Assembly (NCBI RefSeq): GCF_000812565.1
Contig: NZ_JTAM01000032.1
Location: 1-58,804, forward strand
DNA: 58,804 nt
Direction: 5' to 3'
DNA from: Flammeovirga sp. OC4
GTDB taxonomy: Bacteria; Bacteroidota; Bacteroidia; Cytophagales; Flammeovirgaceae
Below are positions 38,794 through 48,425 of the stretch, one piece after another. Made by a program: the position numbers and the translations under genes. Below the pieces are notes generated by a model. That model was given only the letters and a program-made list of their open reading frames with translations. It did no database searches and was not told where the DNA came from. Numbering within the stretch: the first letter of the stretch is position 1; each line of letters begins with the position of its first letter.

Positions 38794-39699
38794 TCATTCC
38801 TCAAACCCACTGCAATTTGATTTGGTCATTTTTAGATGCTCCGAAATAACAGTTATTTTTTTTGTGATCTTTTCTCTTGCTTCCTCTTTAGAATAATCAA
38901 ACTTATCAGCAATAAAGTCTACCAAACATTCTGTCTTATTGTTATAAATTTCCATGAGATACTCCGCATTTAAAACAAGAGAGTGACAGTTTTGCTCAAT
39001 AAGTGCATCGTCATAAAGCCTTTCTGATTTTACAAATGCTGAAATGGCTTGTGTACAGCTCATTTCACTTACTGCTGTTTTGGTCTTGAAAAGATTGAAG
39101 GTTTTCAAAACATCAGGGTGACAATTACTTTCCAGAATGATTTTTCGAGCTTCAATAAATGTTGCAATTTCAGCATCAACTTTCGCTTCTGAAGAGCTTT
39201 CTGCGATACAACTTCTATTTTCTTCAAGGTAAGTGATATAAGAATCGATTGCCGCTTTTATATCTTCACAATTACGACTATCAAAGGCATCATAATAAGC
39301 CATTTTATAATCATATTTAGTGGCAGCGATAGAATCTTCTGAACATGGATTTGTATCTCTTACAGTACTAGAACCAGCACATTCATCGTATTGGGTTCTT
39401 ACTGTTTTCCATTGTTCCAATTCTCCATTGACAAATTCAAGAGCATTGATTGTACTGTCTGCTTCCGTAAAAGAGGCAACAACACAAGCCTTGTTATCTT
39501 CTACAAAAACAATAGCAGAATCAAGAGCTTCAGCAATAGCGATACAATCGGATGTGTCGGCTTGAGCAATGTCATTAATTAAGATATTGTATTGTCTCAA
39601 AACGGGTGCAGTAGAGCAATCTGTTACTTCGTTAATTAAATCGCAAGCCATCACAATAAAAGGAGTAATAACGAGAAGGAGTAGCTTTTGGTTTTTCAT
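38794..39699 (-). CDS. Cysteine-repeat lipoprotein, function unknown
   Basis: The start was moved to the Met of MKNQKLLLLVITPFIVMAC (39699), which places a lipobox (VMAC) at the end of a signal peptide. The upstream Met gives no signal. The mature protein of about 280 residues contains three related segments of roughly 80-90 residues with a shared pattern of Cys and helical acidic stretches (DTSDCIAIAEALDSAI and DSRNCEDIKAAIDSYI are clear counterparts). The third repeat is more divergent. It is probably an outer-membrane lipoprotein. No family was recognised. Confidence 0.65.
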   Translation of the reverse strand: MKNQKLLLLVITPFIVMACDLINEVTDCSTAPVLRQYNILINDIAQADTSDCIAIAEALDSAIVFVEDNKACVVASFTEADSTINALEFVNGELEQWKTVRTQYDECAGSSTVRDTNPCSEDSIAATKYDYKMAYYDAFDSRNCEDIKAAIDSYITYLEENRSCIAESSSEAKVDAEIATFIEARKIILESNCHPDVLKTFNLFKTKTAVSEMSCTQAISAFVKSERLYDDALIEQNCHSLVLNAEYLMEIYNNKTECLVDFIADKFDYSKEEAREKITKKITVISEHLKMTKSNCSGFEE

Positions 39700-39928
39700 A
39701 AAAAAATTAGGTCTAACAGGTTTCTTACTTTCGTTAACAGTAAAGTAAGATGTCAAGTTTCAATAGAGTAGAAAGTTCTTCAAATCCCTATTAAGAGACT
39801 TCTTTTAATGCAATAAGTTCCATTGGAAGGCAGTTTTTTCAAATAGAATTAAAACATTCTGTGGGTCTTTTGATTATTAGTGATATAGAAATATTTTTTT
39901 GAGATAAGCTTTTTTACGATCAATACTT

Positions 39929-40384
39929 ATGTGGATTAGAGTCATTATATTTTTAGTGATAAATTTTGCAGGCCTAGCGATTGGCGGATTTTTTACGGGT
40001 GATGGTGTACCGTCTGAATGGTATCAGCAAATGAATAAAGCTCCTTGGACTCCTCCAGGGTGGGTATTCGGTGTTGCATGGACTACAATAATGATTACAT
40101 TTTCAATATTTTTAGCCAAACTTTATAATAAAGAAAATCGAGTGGTATTTATCGTTTTATATGGAGCTCAGGTAATTCTAAATATCAGTTGGAACCCTGT
40201 GTTTTTTTACTATAGAAATACCTTATTTGGCTTAATCATTATTACTGCACTGACGGTACTAATCTATACTTATTTCTTGAATTACTATAAAACGCTTCGT
40301 TGGTGGTCATTACTTATTGTACCTTATTTTGTGTGGATTAATATTGCAACGTCTCTCAATGCTTATGTGGTTATTTATAACTAG
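39929..40384 (+). CDS. tspO: TspO/MBR-family tryptophan-rich membrane protein
   Basis: The 151-residue protein has five predicted membrane helices and the conserved TspO signatures: NKAPWTPPGWVFGVAWT and the WNPVFF and LNAYVV stretches. TspO binds porphyrins and related ligands in the membrane and influences stress responses and pigment or porphyrin metabolism. It is monocistronic, with a terminator directly after. Confidence 0.92.
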   Translation: MWIRVIIFLVINFAGLAIGGFFTGDGVPSEWYQQMNKAPWTPPGWVFGVAWTTIMITFSIFLAKLYNKENRVVFIVLYGAQVILNISWNPVFFYYRNTLFGLIIITALTVLIYTYFLNYYKTLRWWSLLIVPYFVWINIATSLNAYVVIYN

Positions 40385-40394
40385 TGCATAAAAA

Positions 40395-40422
40395 AAATCC
40401 CAACCAAAGCTGATTGGGATTT
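40395..40422. terminator. Bidirectional terminator between tspO and the efflux operon
   Basis: AAATCCCAA (40395-40403) pairs with TTGGGATTT (40414-40422) with a ten-base loop, between convergent genes, with a long A run to the left that serves as the T run for the minus-strand transcript. Confidence 0.8.
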
Positions 40423-40445
40423 AAAATAAATCAATCTAATTTTTA

Positions 40446-41768
40446 TTAATTTCCGTAAGCATCTATGATACCTCCGGTCAATCTTACGATCTCTGTGTTT
40501 GTTGCAATCAAATTAAAGATGGCTGACAAACGGGAGTTTTGTGCATCCAAATATTGTATTTGAACATCACGAAGGTTAAAGGAGTTAATTTGTCCGTTTC
40601 TATATCTTTCAGTTGACATATCTAAGTTCAATTGAGCGGTAGCTACTTGTTCTTCCGCAAGGTCTAATATTTCTCTCTGAAGAACATACGTGTCATAGAC
40701 CTGCATCATCTGATTATTTAAGCTATGCGACATTTGAGCAGTTTCTATATCTGCAATCTGTTTGTTGATAGTGGCAATCTGCTTGGCTCTTCTTCTACTG
40801 CCTCCCATATAAATAGGTAAAGAAAGTGTTACTCCAATAGAACCGTTGATTCCATCCACCATAAAGTTTGGAATATTACCACCTACTGTATATTGGTCTG
40901 TGTAATTAAGGCTTGCATTACCCGTTACCTGCGGCATAAAAGCAGCTTTGGCTAATTCAATATCTTTTTGTTTGATAATTTGATTAACGTACTGATTCTT
41001 TAATGTGGAGTTGTCTGCATTTAACCTTTCAATTAAGTCTTGAAGCATATAATCTTTTTCAACGGCTTCAAAATCTTCTGTAAGGTTATACTCAACTTGT
41101 TCAGCTTCAGGTACACCCATGATAAAATTCAGTTCACGTAGTTTTACTTGAAAAGTATTTTTACGTTCTAAAGCTGTTTTTCTATCCTCAAACCAAGCTA
41201 TTTTTGCTTGCAAAACATCATATGTTACTTTCTGTCCAAGCTCCTTTTGAGAATTGGTATAATCATAACGTTCTTGTGACAATTGTGCTAAACGTTCTGC
41301 AACTTGCATTCTGTTTTGTTCTAGTAATGCTTCATAATACCCCACAATAATATCTTTGATCGTGTTTTCAATTACGATTTGTGCATTGCCTTCAGAAAAG
41401 TGTTGTAACTCCTCTAATTGTGCCTTGTTGATCCACACTTGAAAGCCATTGAAGATTGTAAACTGTGTTTTTACATCAGGAGTGATACTTCCTAAACTTG
41501 AGTTCACGGCTTGTGACCATTGATGATTCCAGCCAGCATTGACACTTAGTGAAGGATATAAACCAGCGTTCTCTAATGTATTGTTGGTTTTGGCAATCTC
41601 TACATTTTGTGCTTCAATACGAATGGAATAATTATTATCCAAACCTTGAGCAATAGCATCCGCTAAGCTCAATGTGATTGTTTGTGCAACGACTTCCTCT
41701 TGTTCTTGGGCTGTTACCTGAGAAAAAGTAAACAGAAACAAAAGTGCCGAAATAAATATATTTTTCAT
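40446..41768 (-). CDS. TolC-family outer-membrane efflux protein
   Basis: The start was set at the third codon, MKNIFISALLFLFTFSQVTAQ, a signal peptide cut near TAQ. The frame also offers a Met two codons earlier. The approximately 440-residue mature protein has two homologous long alpha-helical halves with heptad-like stretches (LEDRKTALERKNTFQVKLREL, QILDLAEEQVATAQLNLDMS-type) and GxNLP-like barrel segments, the TolC/OEP plan. It completes the RND pump as the outer-membrane channel. It follows the pump gene by about 60 bases with a hairpin in between. Confidence 0.88.
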   Translation of the reverse strand: MKNIFISALLFLFTFSQVTAQEQEEVVAQTITLSLADAIAQGLDNNYSIRIEAQNVEIAKTNNTLENAGLYPSLSVNAGWNHQWSQAVNSSLGSITPDVKTQFTIFNGFQVWINKAQLEELQHFSEGNAQIVIENTIKDIIVGYYEALLEQNRMQVAERLAQLSQERYDYTNSQKELGQKVTYDVLQAKIAWFEDRKTALERKNTFQVKLRELNFIMGVPEAEQVEYNLTEDFEAVEKDYMLQDLIERLNADNSTLKNQYVNQIIKQKDIELAKAAFMPQVTGNASLNYTDQYTVGGNIPNFMVDGINGSIGVTLSLPIYMGGSRRRAKQIATINKQIADIETAQMSHSLNNQMMQVYDTYVLQREILDLAEEQVATAQLNLDMSTERYRNGQINSFNLRDVQIQYLDAQNSRLSAIFNLIATNTEIVRLTGGIIDAYGN

Positions 41769-41783
41769 TATCATCTTCTTTTA

Positions 41784-41815
41784 TTCCTGCTTGAATTTTG
41801 AAATCCAAGCAGGAA
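41784..41815. repeat. Intercistronic stem-loop between RND pump and TolC genes
   Basis: TTCCTGCTTG (41784-41793) pairs exactly with CAAGCAGGAA (41806-41815) around a 12-base loop. It stands between the stop of the pump gene and the start of the outer-membrane gene and could tune the level of the last cistron by attenuation or mRNA stability. Confidence 0.6.
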
Positions 41816-41827
41816 ATATCTTTTGAT

Positions 41828-44800
41828 CTAATAGGTTTCTAATACTTTGATATCTTCTTGTTGAGCATCTTTTGCTTTCATTGCCTTTGATGCTTCGATT
41901 TCAGTGAAGACATTTTCTACTTCTTCTCTTGAAGGTTTTTTACCTGTCAATACCCATTTCTTACCTCTTCTAGCATCATTGATTACTTTTACCAATACCG
42001 GAAGAATAGTTAAGATGAAGACCGTACCAATCATGATACCGTAAGCCAATGAGATGGCTACAGGAACAAGGAATCTTGATTGTGGCGAAGTTTCCAAAAT
42101 CATTGGATACAGACCAATTGTTGTTGTTAGAGTCGTTAATAAGATTGGTCTGAACCTTGATTTACCTGCATTAATCAGTGCATCATCGAATTTCATTCCT
42201 GATAACAAGTCCTGATTGAATTTAGAAAGGTAAACTACAGCGTCATTAATAATGGTACCCGAAAGTGCTACCATACCTAACATACTGAACATTGAAATCG
42301 TCTGTCCTTCAATACCATGTCCCCACATTGCACCAATAATACCTAGTGGAATCATGGCTAGTACAATTCCTGCTTGGGTGAATGAACGGAAGTGTAACAT
42401 CAAAATCATAATGATCAACAAGAAGGCAATGGCATAAGTATTGACGAGCTCTTGAGAGTCTTCTTTTGAACTCTTCAATTGCCCTTGATATTCATATCGA
42501 ACAGATGGGAATAAACCGGCCATCTCAGGCAATACTGTTTTTTCCAAATCTTCAATAATGGGGATAACAGGATCTTGAGCGTTCAGCATATATGCATCAA
42601 CTTTGATTTCTTTCTCACCGTTGTAATGGTTGATAGCAACGGGACCACGAGTTACATCAAAATCAGCCAAGAGTGAAAGTGGGTACAACCCTTCTACAGT
42701 ACGAATACGCATTCTTTCAAGATCACCTAATGTGTTTCGGTTCTCCTTCTTATATCTTACATAAATTCTAATTTCATCTTTATTGACCTGCAAACGTTGT
42801 GCTTCCGCTCCAAAGAAACCGTTTCTTACTTGAGACATCAACGAAGCCTCTGTAAAGCCTAGTGCATACGCTTTTGGTTTTAAACGTAAGCGAATCTCTT
42901 GACCACCAATCTGATTATTGTCCATTACGTTGTAAAGAGACGTGTGCTCATTTAATTCAGCCTTTAAGTAATCTGATGCTTCTTCCAGTTCTTCATAATT
43001 ATACCCTAGTAAACTGATGGATACAGGTGCACCCCACATGTTATTGGCACCAACAGAAAGTTTACGAGCTGTAGGTTCTTCTCCAATAATCTCATTTACT
43101 TTTGCTTTAATCGTGGAAGCATCAATAGGAGAGTCGGTGAGGTCTTCCATAATGACAAAAACCGACCCCGTATGTGTACCGCTTTCGGAACCACTAAACG
43201 CACTCCCTAAACTCACAAAAGTATGTTCAAAGAATTCGAAATCTGTATCGTATTCTTTCTTCAATTCCTCATTTGCTTCCCAAACGGCATCTTCATAACG
43301 CATTAAATACGTTTTTGTAGTGTCTTGGTGGATACCAGGTTTTAAGGCTAAATCAATATTAAAGAAGTCACCAGGAGGAGATGGAAAGAATGTCAATTCA
43401 ATGACTCTACCACCAATCAATCCAACAGTAATAATAATAGCAGCTACTGGAATGGAAATTCCAAACCATTTGTGGTCTAATAAGAATCGAAGAATTGGAA
43501 CATAGATTTTATCTCTGAAAGTAAAGATGACGCTATCTAGTGCTCTTCGAACTTTATTGAATTTTGAATTGTCTTTTCTTGGTGTTAATACTTTTGGAGA
43601 ACTAACGTGAGCCGGCAATAAGAACATTCCCTCAAATATTGAGAACAACAAACAGAGGATAACCACCAGTGCCATTTCTGCCATCATTTCTAACCCAGAT
43701 TCTAAAAATAGGAAAGGGAAAAAGGCGATAATTGTGGTAGAAACAGAAGTCAATACGGCAGGGATTACCTCCATTGTACCATCAATTGCGGCGTTGATTG
43801 GAGATTTACCCATTTCATAATGCGTAAAGATATTTTCACCAATCACAATACCATCATCCACAAGGATACCAATGATCAAGATCATACCGAAAAGGGAGAT
43901 CATATTCAAAGTTACACCCATCAGACTGGCAAAGATAAACATACCAAGGAATGAAGATGGAATACCCCAAGCTACCCATAGTGAAAGACGGAAACTTAAG
44001 AACAATGAGAGGGTGATCACAACAAGGATAATACCCAATAAACCATTTTCTACTAAAGTATCTAAACGTGTATTTACTACCGAAAGGAAGTCAAAACCAA
44101 TAATCAATTCAGCATCATCATGAGAAGCATTGAACTCTTCTTTGTACTCATTGATGTACTCCGAAATGTTTTGTAAATCTTCCGTATGTAGTTTGCTGAT
44201 TTGAATTGAAATAGCATTTTTACCATTCATCCAAACCGCATTTGGAACATCTGCAAATTGGTAATGCACATTGGCTAAATCACCTACTTTAATTACACGT
44301 CCATCTGCAGTAGCTCTTACTACAATATCTTTTATATCTTCAGGATTAGAAGAACGGTATCTTGCCAGAACAGCAATTTCTTCTCTTTCATTCTTGATGG
44401 TACCACCTGTTATATCAAGGTTGTTATTTGAAATAGCGGTTTTGATATCATCAATACTGATGTTATAACGGCGTAATAAATCTTCATCTACTTCTACAGA
44501 AATTTCCGTATTTGGGAAACCCGAAATAGCAATTTGAGAGATTTTACCAGAAGCAAGGAAATCATCTTCTATACGTTGTGCATAGTTTTTCAGATCTCTT
44601 AGGTTCTCACCTTTAAGGTCCAAAAACATTGCACTTGTAGTGGCTCTTGTTTTCGAAACCGAAGGTTTTTCAGCACCGGCAGGGAAGTTAGAAATACCAT
44701 CTACTGCATTTTTCACATCCGTAAGTACCTCATCAATATCTGCTTTCGCTTCAGTTGTCACCGTAACTGTAGCCATATTTTCTGCAGAAACCGAACGTGT

Positions 44801-45040
44801 TTCTTTAATGCCAGGAATACCTCTGATTTCATTTTCAATCAAGGTAGTTACCCCTTCATCCATTTCTTTTGGAGAAGCACCTTGGTACATTACTGATACT
44901 GTAATGATACGTGATTCGATAAGCGGGAAAGATGCCTTTCTCATGCTGTAAGTGGCAATACCTCCTAACAAAATGATAAGAAGTAATGACATATGTGCAT
45001 AGAAAGGTTTCTCCACAAATGTTGTGATAAGCTTTTTCAT
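41828..45040 (-). CDS. RND-family (AcrB/HAE1-like) efflux pump subunit
   Basis: The 1070-residue inner-membrane protein has the RND plan of 12 helices and two large periplasmic loops. The N-terminus MKKLITTFVEKPFYAHMSLL and porter-domain repeats (ISVEVDEDLLRRYNISIDDI) are typical. The proton-relay aspartates lie in GILVDDGIVIGEN, and the second-half partner is DAVVYLSK. It pumps drugs, detergents or metabolites out of the periplasm or inner membrane using the proton gradient. It forms an operon with the adaptor (22-base gap) and TolC-like gene. Confidence 0.93.
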   Translation of the reverse strand: MKKLITTFVEKPFYAHMSLLLIILLGGIATYSMRKASFPLIESRIITVSVMYQGASPKEMDEGVTTLIENEIRGIPGIKETRSVSAENMATVTVTTEAKADIDEVLTDVKNAVDGISNFPAGAEKPSVSKTRATTSAMFLDLKGENLRDLKNYAQRIEDDFLASGKISQIAISGFPNTEISVEVDEDLLRRYNISIDDIKTAISNNNLDITGGTIKNEREEIAVLARYRSSNPEDIKDIVVRATADGRVIKVGDLANVHYQFADVPNAVWMNGKNAISIQISKLHTEDLQNISEYINEYKEEFNASHDDAELIIGFDFLSVVNTRLDTLVENGLLGIILVVITLSLFLSFRLSLWVAWGIPSSFLGMFIFASLMGVTLNMISLFGMILIIGILVDDGIVIGENIFTHYEMGKSPINAAIDGTMEVIPAVLTSVSTTIIAFFPFLFLESGLEMMAEMALVVILCLLFSIFEGMFLLPAHVSSPKVLTPRKDNSKFNKVRRALDSVIFTFRDKIYVPILRFLLDHKWFGISIPVAAIIITVGLIGGRVIELTFFPSPPGDFFNIDLALKPGIHQDTTKTYLMRYEDAVWEANEELKKEYDTDFEFFEHTFVSLGSAFSGSESGTHTGSVFVIMEDLTDSPIDASTIKAKVNEIIGEEPTARKLSVGANNMWGAPVSISLLGYNYEELEEASDYLKAELNEHTSLYNVMDNNQIGGQEIRLRLKPKAYALGFTEASLMSQVRNGFFGAEAQRLQVNKDEIRIYVRYKKENRNTLGDLERMRIRTVEGLYPLSLLADFDVTRGPVAINHYNGEKEIKVDAYMLNAQDPVIPIIEDLEKTVLPEMAGLFPSVRYEYQGQLKSSKEDSQELVNTYAIAFLLIIMILMLHFRSFTQAGIVLAMIPLGIIGAMWGHGIEGQTISMFSMLGMVALSGTIINDAVVYLSKFNQDLLSGMKFDDALINAGKSRFRPILLTTLTTTIGLYPMILETSPQSRFLVPVAISLAYGIMIGTVFILTILPVLVKVINDARRGKKWVLTGKKPSREEVENVFTEIEASKAMKAKDAQQEDIKVLETY

Positions 45041-45062
45041 ATTGAGTTATAATGCGTAGTGA

Positions 45063-46190
45063 TTAGCTTCTGATATTTACTTTCATTCCTTCCTTTCCAT
45101 TGAAAACGGATTCGGTTACGATCACGTCATCAGAAGAAACCCCTTTGATATAATAGCTGTCACCATTTGTTTTGATGATGTCAATTTCTTTCTGCTTTAA
45201 TTGCTGGTCTTGCACCACAAAAATGAATTTAGAGTCCGTAATCGCTTCTCTTGGGAGCTCTACCACATCTTTTAATTCTCCTCCTTTAAATTCTACATAA
45301 ACGAACTGTCCTTCATAGATCATATCATTGCTTTTAGGACTAATTCTAACATAAATTTTAATGGTCTGCGATTGAGGATCGACCACTTTTGCTTTACGGA
45401 TTACTTTACCGGTAATCGCTGAATGATCTTCAGATTCAGTGACCACATTGACATGATCACCTGATTTGATCCACTTTGCATTTTTAGGTTCAACCTCTAC
45501 AATTACCTCCAATGCATCAGTTTGACTGATCACACCAATTTCAGCACCTGGAGAAGCAATCGAACCTGCTTCTAAACGTACCGTCTTGAATGTTCCGTTA
45601 AAAGGGGCGTAAATATTATATTTTGATAAATTGATTTCAGATTGTTTGATAGAGTAATATTCTGTAATCAAATTTCTTGAGGCTAAGAATAATCGTTCTT
45701 GATCAGAGTTGATACTAGGGAGAGCAGGAAGAGGTTTTGCAATATTTACTTGCTTAAAGAAACCATACCATTTGTCATATTCTGATTTATAATCAATTTT
45801 AATATCTGGTAGGATAGAAGCAATAGTATTCATAAAACTACTTTTCTGAGATTTTAAAGTAGCTTCAATATCATTGCTGAAAATATGTACTAATTTTTGT
45901 CCTTTTCTAAACGTATTACCTTCTTTTAATGCAACATTGGTATTCATAATTCTTCCAGAAACTTCCGTTGAAAGGATATACGTTTTCGCGGCATTTACTC
46001 TGCCATAGTAGATTTGGTTATTTTCTACAGTTACGAAATTTGCTTTCTCAGCTTTGATAGATAAAACTTTCTCTTTCTTAATACCTTTAGCGGGAACAGG
46101 CTTGTTCTTGAGCATTGTATACGAACTGAAGCTAGCGACGCCTATTAGAACGATAATACCCACAATAGTGATAAGGTGTTTACGAGACAT
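45063..46190 (-). CDS. RND efflux membrane-fusion (periplasmic adaptor) protein
   Basis: The 375-residue protein has one N-terminal membrane anchor (LITIVGIIVLIGVASFSSYT), a biotinyl-lipoyl half motif (VSGRIMNTNVALKEGNTFRKGQ), a helical hairpin at about 110-185 and the second half (YNIYAPFNGTFKTVRLEAGS). These mark the HlyD/AcrA family. It bridges the RND pump and the outer-membrane channel. It is the first gene of the operon and diverges from the LytS/LytTR pair across about 240 bases. Confidence 0.9.
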   Translation of the reverse strand: MSRKHLITIVGIIVLIGVASFSSYTMLKNKPVPAKGIKKEKVLSIKAEKANFVTVENNQIYYGRVNAAKTYILSTEVSGRIMNTNVALKEGNTFRKGQKLVHIFSNDIEATLKSQKSSFMNTIASILPDIKIDYKSEYDKWYGFFKQVNIAKPLPALPSINSDQERLFLASRNLITEYYSIKQSEINLSKYNIYAPFNGTFKTVRLEAGSIASPGAEIGVISQTDALEVIVEVEPKNAKWIKSGDHVNVVTESEDHSAITGKVIRKAKVVDPQSQTIKIYVRISPKSNDMIYEGQFVYVEFKGGELKDVVELPREAITDSKFIFVVQDQQLKQKEIDIIKTNGDSYYIKGVSSDDVIVTESVFNGKEGMKVNIRS

Positions 46191-46428
46191 AAAAATTAGA
46201 TAGTTTGATAATGTTTTGATTTATTTTCAAGCTCGAAATAAATCATTCAGAATGCATAGGCATAATTAAATCAACCAACCAAGACAACCTTTCAACGAAC
46301 AGTAATATTTAATCAATGATGTTGTTTGTTGAGAGAATAGTGCTATTTATGGATAAAAAATGCAGTTTTGTTGATTGAACTATTTTTTTAATTTTTATAT
46401 CTATTCTTTTGAAGTAAAATATATTTCA

Positions 46429-47499
46429 ATGAAGGAACGATTTAACTTTTCTATACCAAGTAAAGCAGTATTGCCCTTATGTACTATCGCTTTATTTATT
46501 TTCCTATTGAGTACAGACTTCTGGTTGGGTATTCAGTTTGCTTTAATACGTGCAACAATCACAACGGGAATATTCTTATTTGTAGTGGTGACAAACATAG
46601 AGTTGTTAGTTCCTCAATTGTTGATTAAGAGAAATCGCAATTTATTCTATGTCATAGCGGCTATTGTATTATATATCGTAGCAATCAAAATATTATTATT
46701 TCTTAGCAGGGAAACATTCCATTTATTAGATCCTGAATTGTTTTTTGCTGAACATTTAGAATTGAAAGAAAAATTAAATGGACAGCTTACTTTTGAGTGG
46801 ATATGGCCTTTTGGTTTTGGCAGTGTATTTATTTTGATTTCAATACTGGTAAGTACGGTTTTAAAGCTAAGTAGTCATGATGAAAAAGAACGCCTGAAGA
46901 AAAAAGAATTGGTACAAGGAAAGATTGAAGCAGAGTTGAAGTTTTTAAGATCTCAGATTAACCCTCATTTCTTGTTCAATGCCTTGAATAATATTTACAG
47001 TATGTCTTACATGCAAATGCCACAAGCTACTGATAATATAGCAAAGCTCTCAGAGATGCTTCGTTATTTGCTGTATGATTGTAATGAAGAGGTGGTTGCA
47101 CTAGAAAAAGACATTACTTATTTACATAATTATATAGATTTCCAACAACTGAAAACGGAATCACCCCAAAACATCTCTTTTGTAATTGATATTCAAAATC
47201 CTCAATTTAAAATAGCACCCATGCTGTTAGAACCATTTATTGAAAATGCTTTTAAATATAGCAGGTTAGAGGAAAATCCAGAAGGTTTTGTGAACATTGA
47301 GTTAAGACAGAAAGAGGAACAACTTACTTTGAAAGTGAGGAATACAGTTACTGATAATGTAAGTAGAATTGCAGTAGGGGGTATTGGTTTAAAAAATGTA
47401 CAGAAGAGGTTGGACCTTATCTATACTGATGCACATCGGTTAGATATCAATGAGGGAGAACAGGAGTTTGAGGTAATGTTGGAAATCAAAAATAGCTAA
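46429..47499 (+). CDS. LytS/YehU-type sensor histidine kinase
   Basis: The start was taken at ATG 46429 (MKERFNFSIPSKAV). The longer frame from a TTG at 46375 adds a poorly supported leader. The 356-residue protein has four membrane helices, then a cytoplasmic His_kinase domain with LRSQINPHFLFNALNNIYSM (phosphoacceptor His) and the ATP-binding GGIGLKNVQKRL. It pairs with the LytTR regulator seven bases downstream. The stimulus is unknown. Its position next to the efflux operon suggests control of that operon. Confidence 0.9.
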   Translation: MKERFNFSIPSKAVLPLCTIALFIFLLSTDFWLGIQFALIRATITTGIFLFVVVTNIELLVPQLLIKRNRNLFYVIAAIVLYIVAIKILLFLSRETFHLLDPELFFAEHLELKEKLNGQLTFEWIWPFGFGSVFILISILVSTVLKLSSHDEKERLKKKELVQGKIEAELKFLRSQINPHFLFNALNNIYSMSYMQMPQATDNIAKLSEMLRYLLYDCNEEVVALEKDITYLHNYIDFQQLKTESPQNISFVIDIQNPQFKIAPMLLEPFIENAFKYSRLEENPEGFVNIELRQKEEQLTLKVRNTVTDNVSRIAVGGIGLKNVQKRLDLIYTDAHRLDINEGEQEFEVMLEIKNS

Positions 47500-47506
47500 A
47501 AGTAAA

Positions 47507-48250
47507 ATGAAGATAAAAACAATAATTGTTGACGATGAGCATTTAGCGAGAAGCTTGATAAAAGATTATGCTTCAAAAGTTCCTCAACTGGAAGTACTAG
47601 GGACATTTAAAAATGCGATTGAGGCCATGACATTTATGCAGAGTAATGATGTAGATTTGCTCTTCTTGGACATTCAAATGCCTAATTTATCAGGAATTGA
47701 GTTTGTAGAAACCATGCAAGCGAAACGTCCTATGATTGTTTTTACGACAGCTTATTCAGAATATGCTATTAAAGGCTTTGAGTTAAATGCGTTTGACTAT
47801 CTTCTCAAACCCATCACTTTACCACGTTTCTTACAAACTATCAACAAAGTCATTGAGCAGTTTGAATTGATTCAATCCACCCATCAATCTAAAGACGAGC
47901 AACAACAATCTACATCTCAAGCCACTTCTTACATAGAAACTAAATCGGATAGCCTTACTATTAAAGCAGATTATAAACTTTATAAGGTGAAGTTTGAGAA
48001 GTTGATTTATATGGAAGGGAAGAAAGAATATGTGGCTTTTCATACCAAAGATAAAACGATTTTGGCTTTAGCCTCTTTAAAGAAATTGGAGGATTCTTTA
48101 GCCGACAAAGGTTTTATTCGAATTCATAAATCTTATATCGTCAACGTAGATGAAATAGAAACCTTGGAAGGAAATGTATTAGGTTTAGGAGAAGTTGAGT
48201 TGCCAGTAGGGCAAAGTTACAGATCTGACTTGTTGAAAATTTTTGAGTAA
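47507..48250 (+). CDS. LytTR-type response regulator
   Basis: The 247-residue protein has an N-terminal receiver domain (acidic pair Asp9-Asp10, phosphoacceptor Asp55 in LLFLDIQMP, Lys in YLLKPI) and a C-terminal LytTR DNA-binding domain (about 150-245, YKVKFEKLIYMEGKKEYVAF, then FIRIHKSYIVNVDEIE). It is the cognate partner of the LytS-type kinase, with which it is co-transcribed. LytTR regulators bind direct repeats upstream of target promoters. None was identified here with confidence. Confidence 0.92.
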   Translation: MKIKTIIVDDEHLARSLIKDYASKVPQLEVLGTFKNAIEAMTFMQSNDVDLLFLDIQMPNLSGIEFVETMQAKRPMIVFTTAYSEYAIKGFELNAFDYLLKPITLPRFLQTINKVIEQFELIQSTHQSKDEQQQSTSQATSYIETKSDSLTIKADYKLYKVKFEKLIYMEGKKEYVAFHTKDKTILALASLKKLEDSLADKGFIRIHKSYIVNVDEIETLEGNVLGLGEVELPVGQSYRSDLLKIFE

Positions 48251-48425
48251 GCGGTCATTATTATTACACAATACTTTGAATGCCATACATCTGTATTATT
48301 TAGGTTGTAAATTAGCTTTTAACGCTGATAATGTGTATATTATGAGACTAAATAAGATTATTAGTAGAGATTTTTTCTATTATCGTATTAATCGCTCATC
48401 CTATAACCACTAAATAATTACTAAA

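Noticed and set aside
46375-46428. TTG start giving the histidine kinase 18 extra residues
   Set aside because: The ATG at 46429 gives the expected short cytoplasmic N-terminus before the first membrane helix; the extra residues look like translated AT-rich leader.
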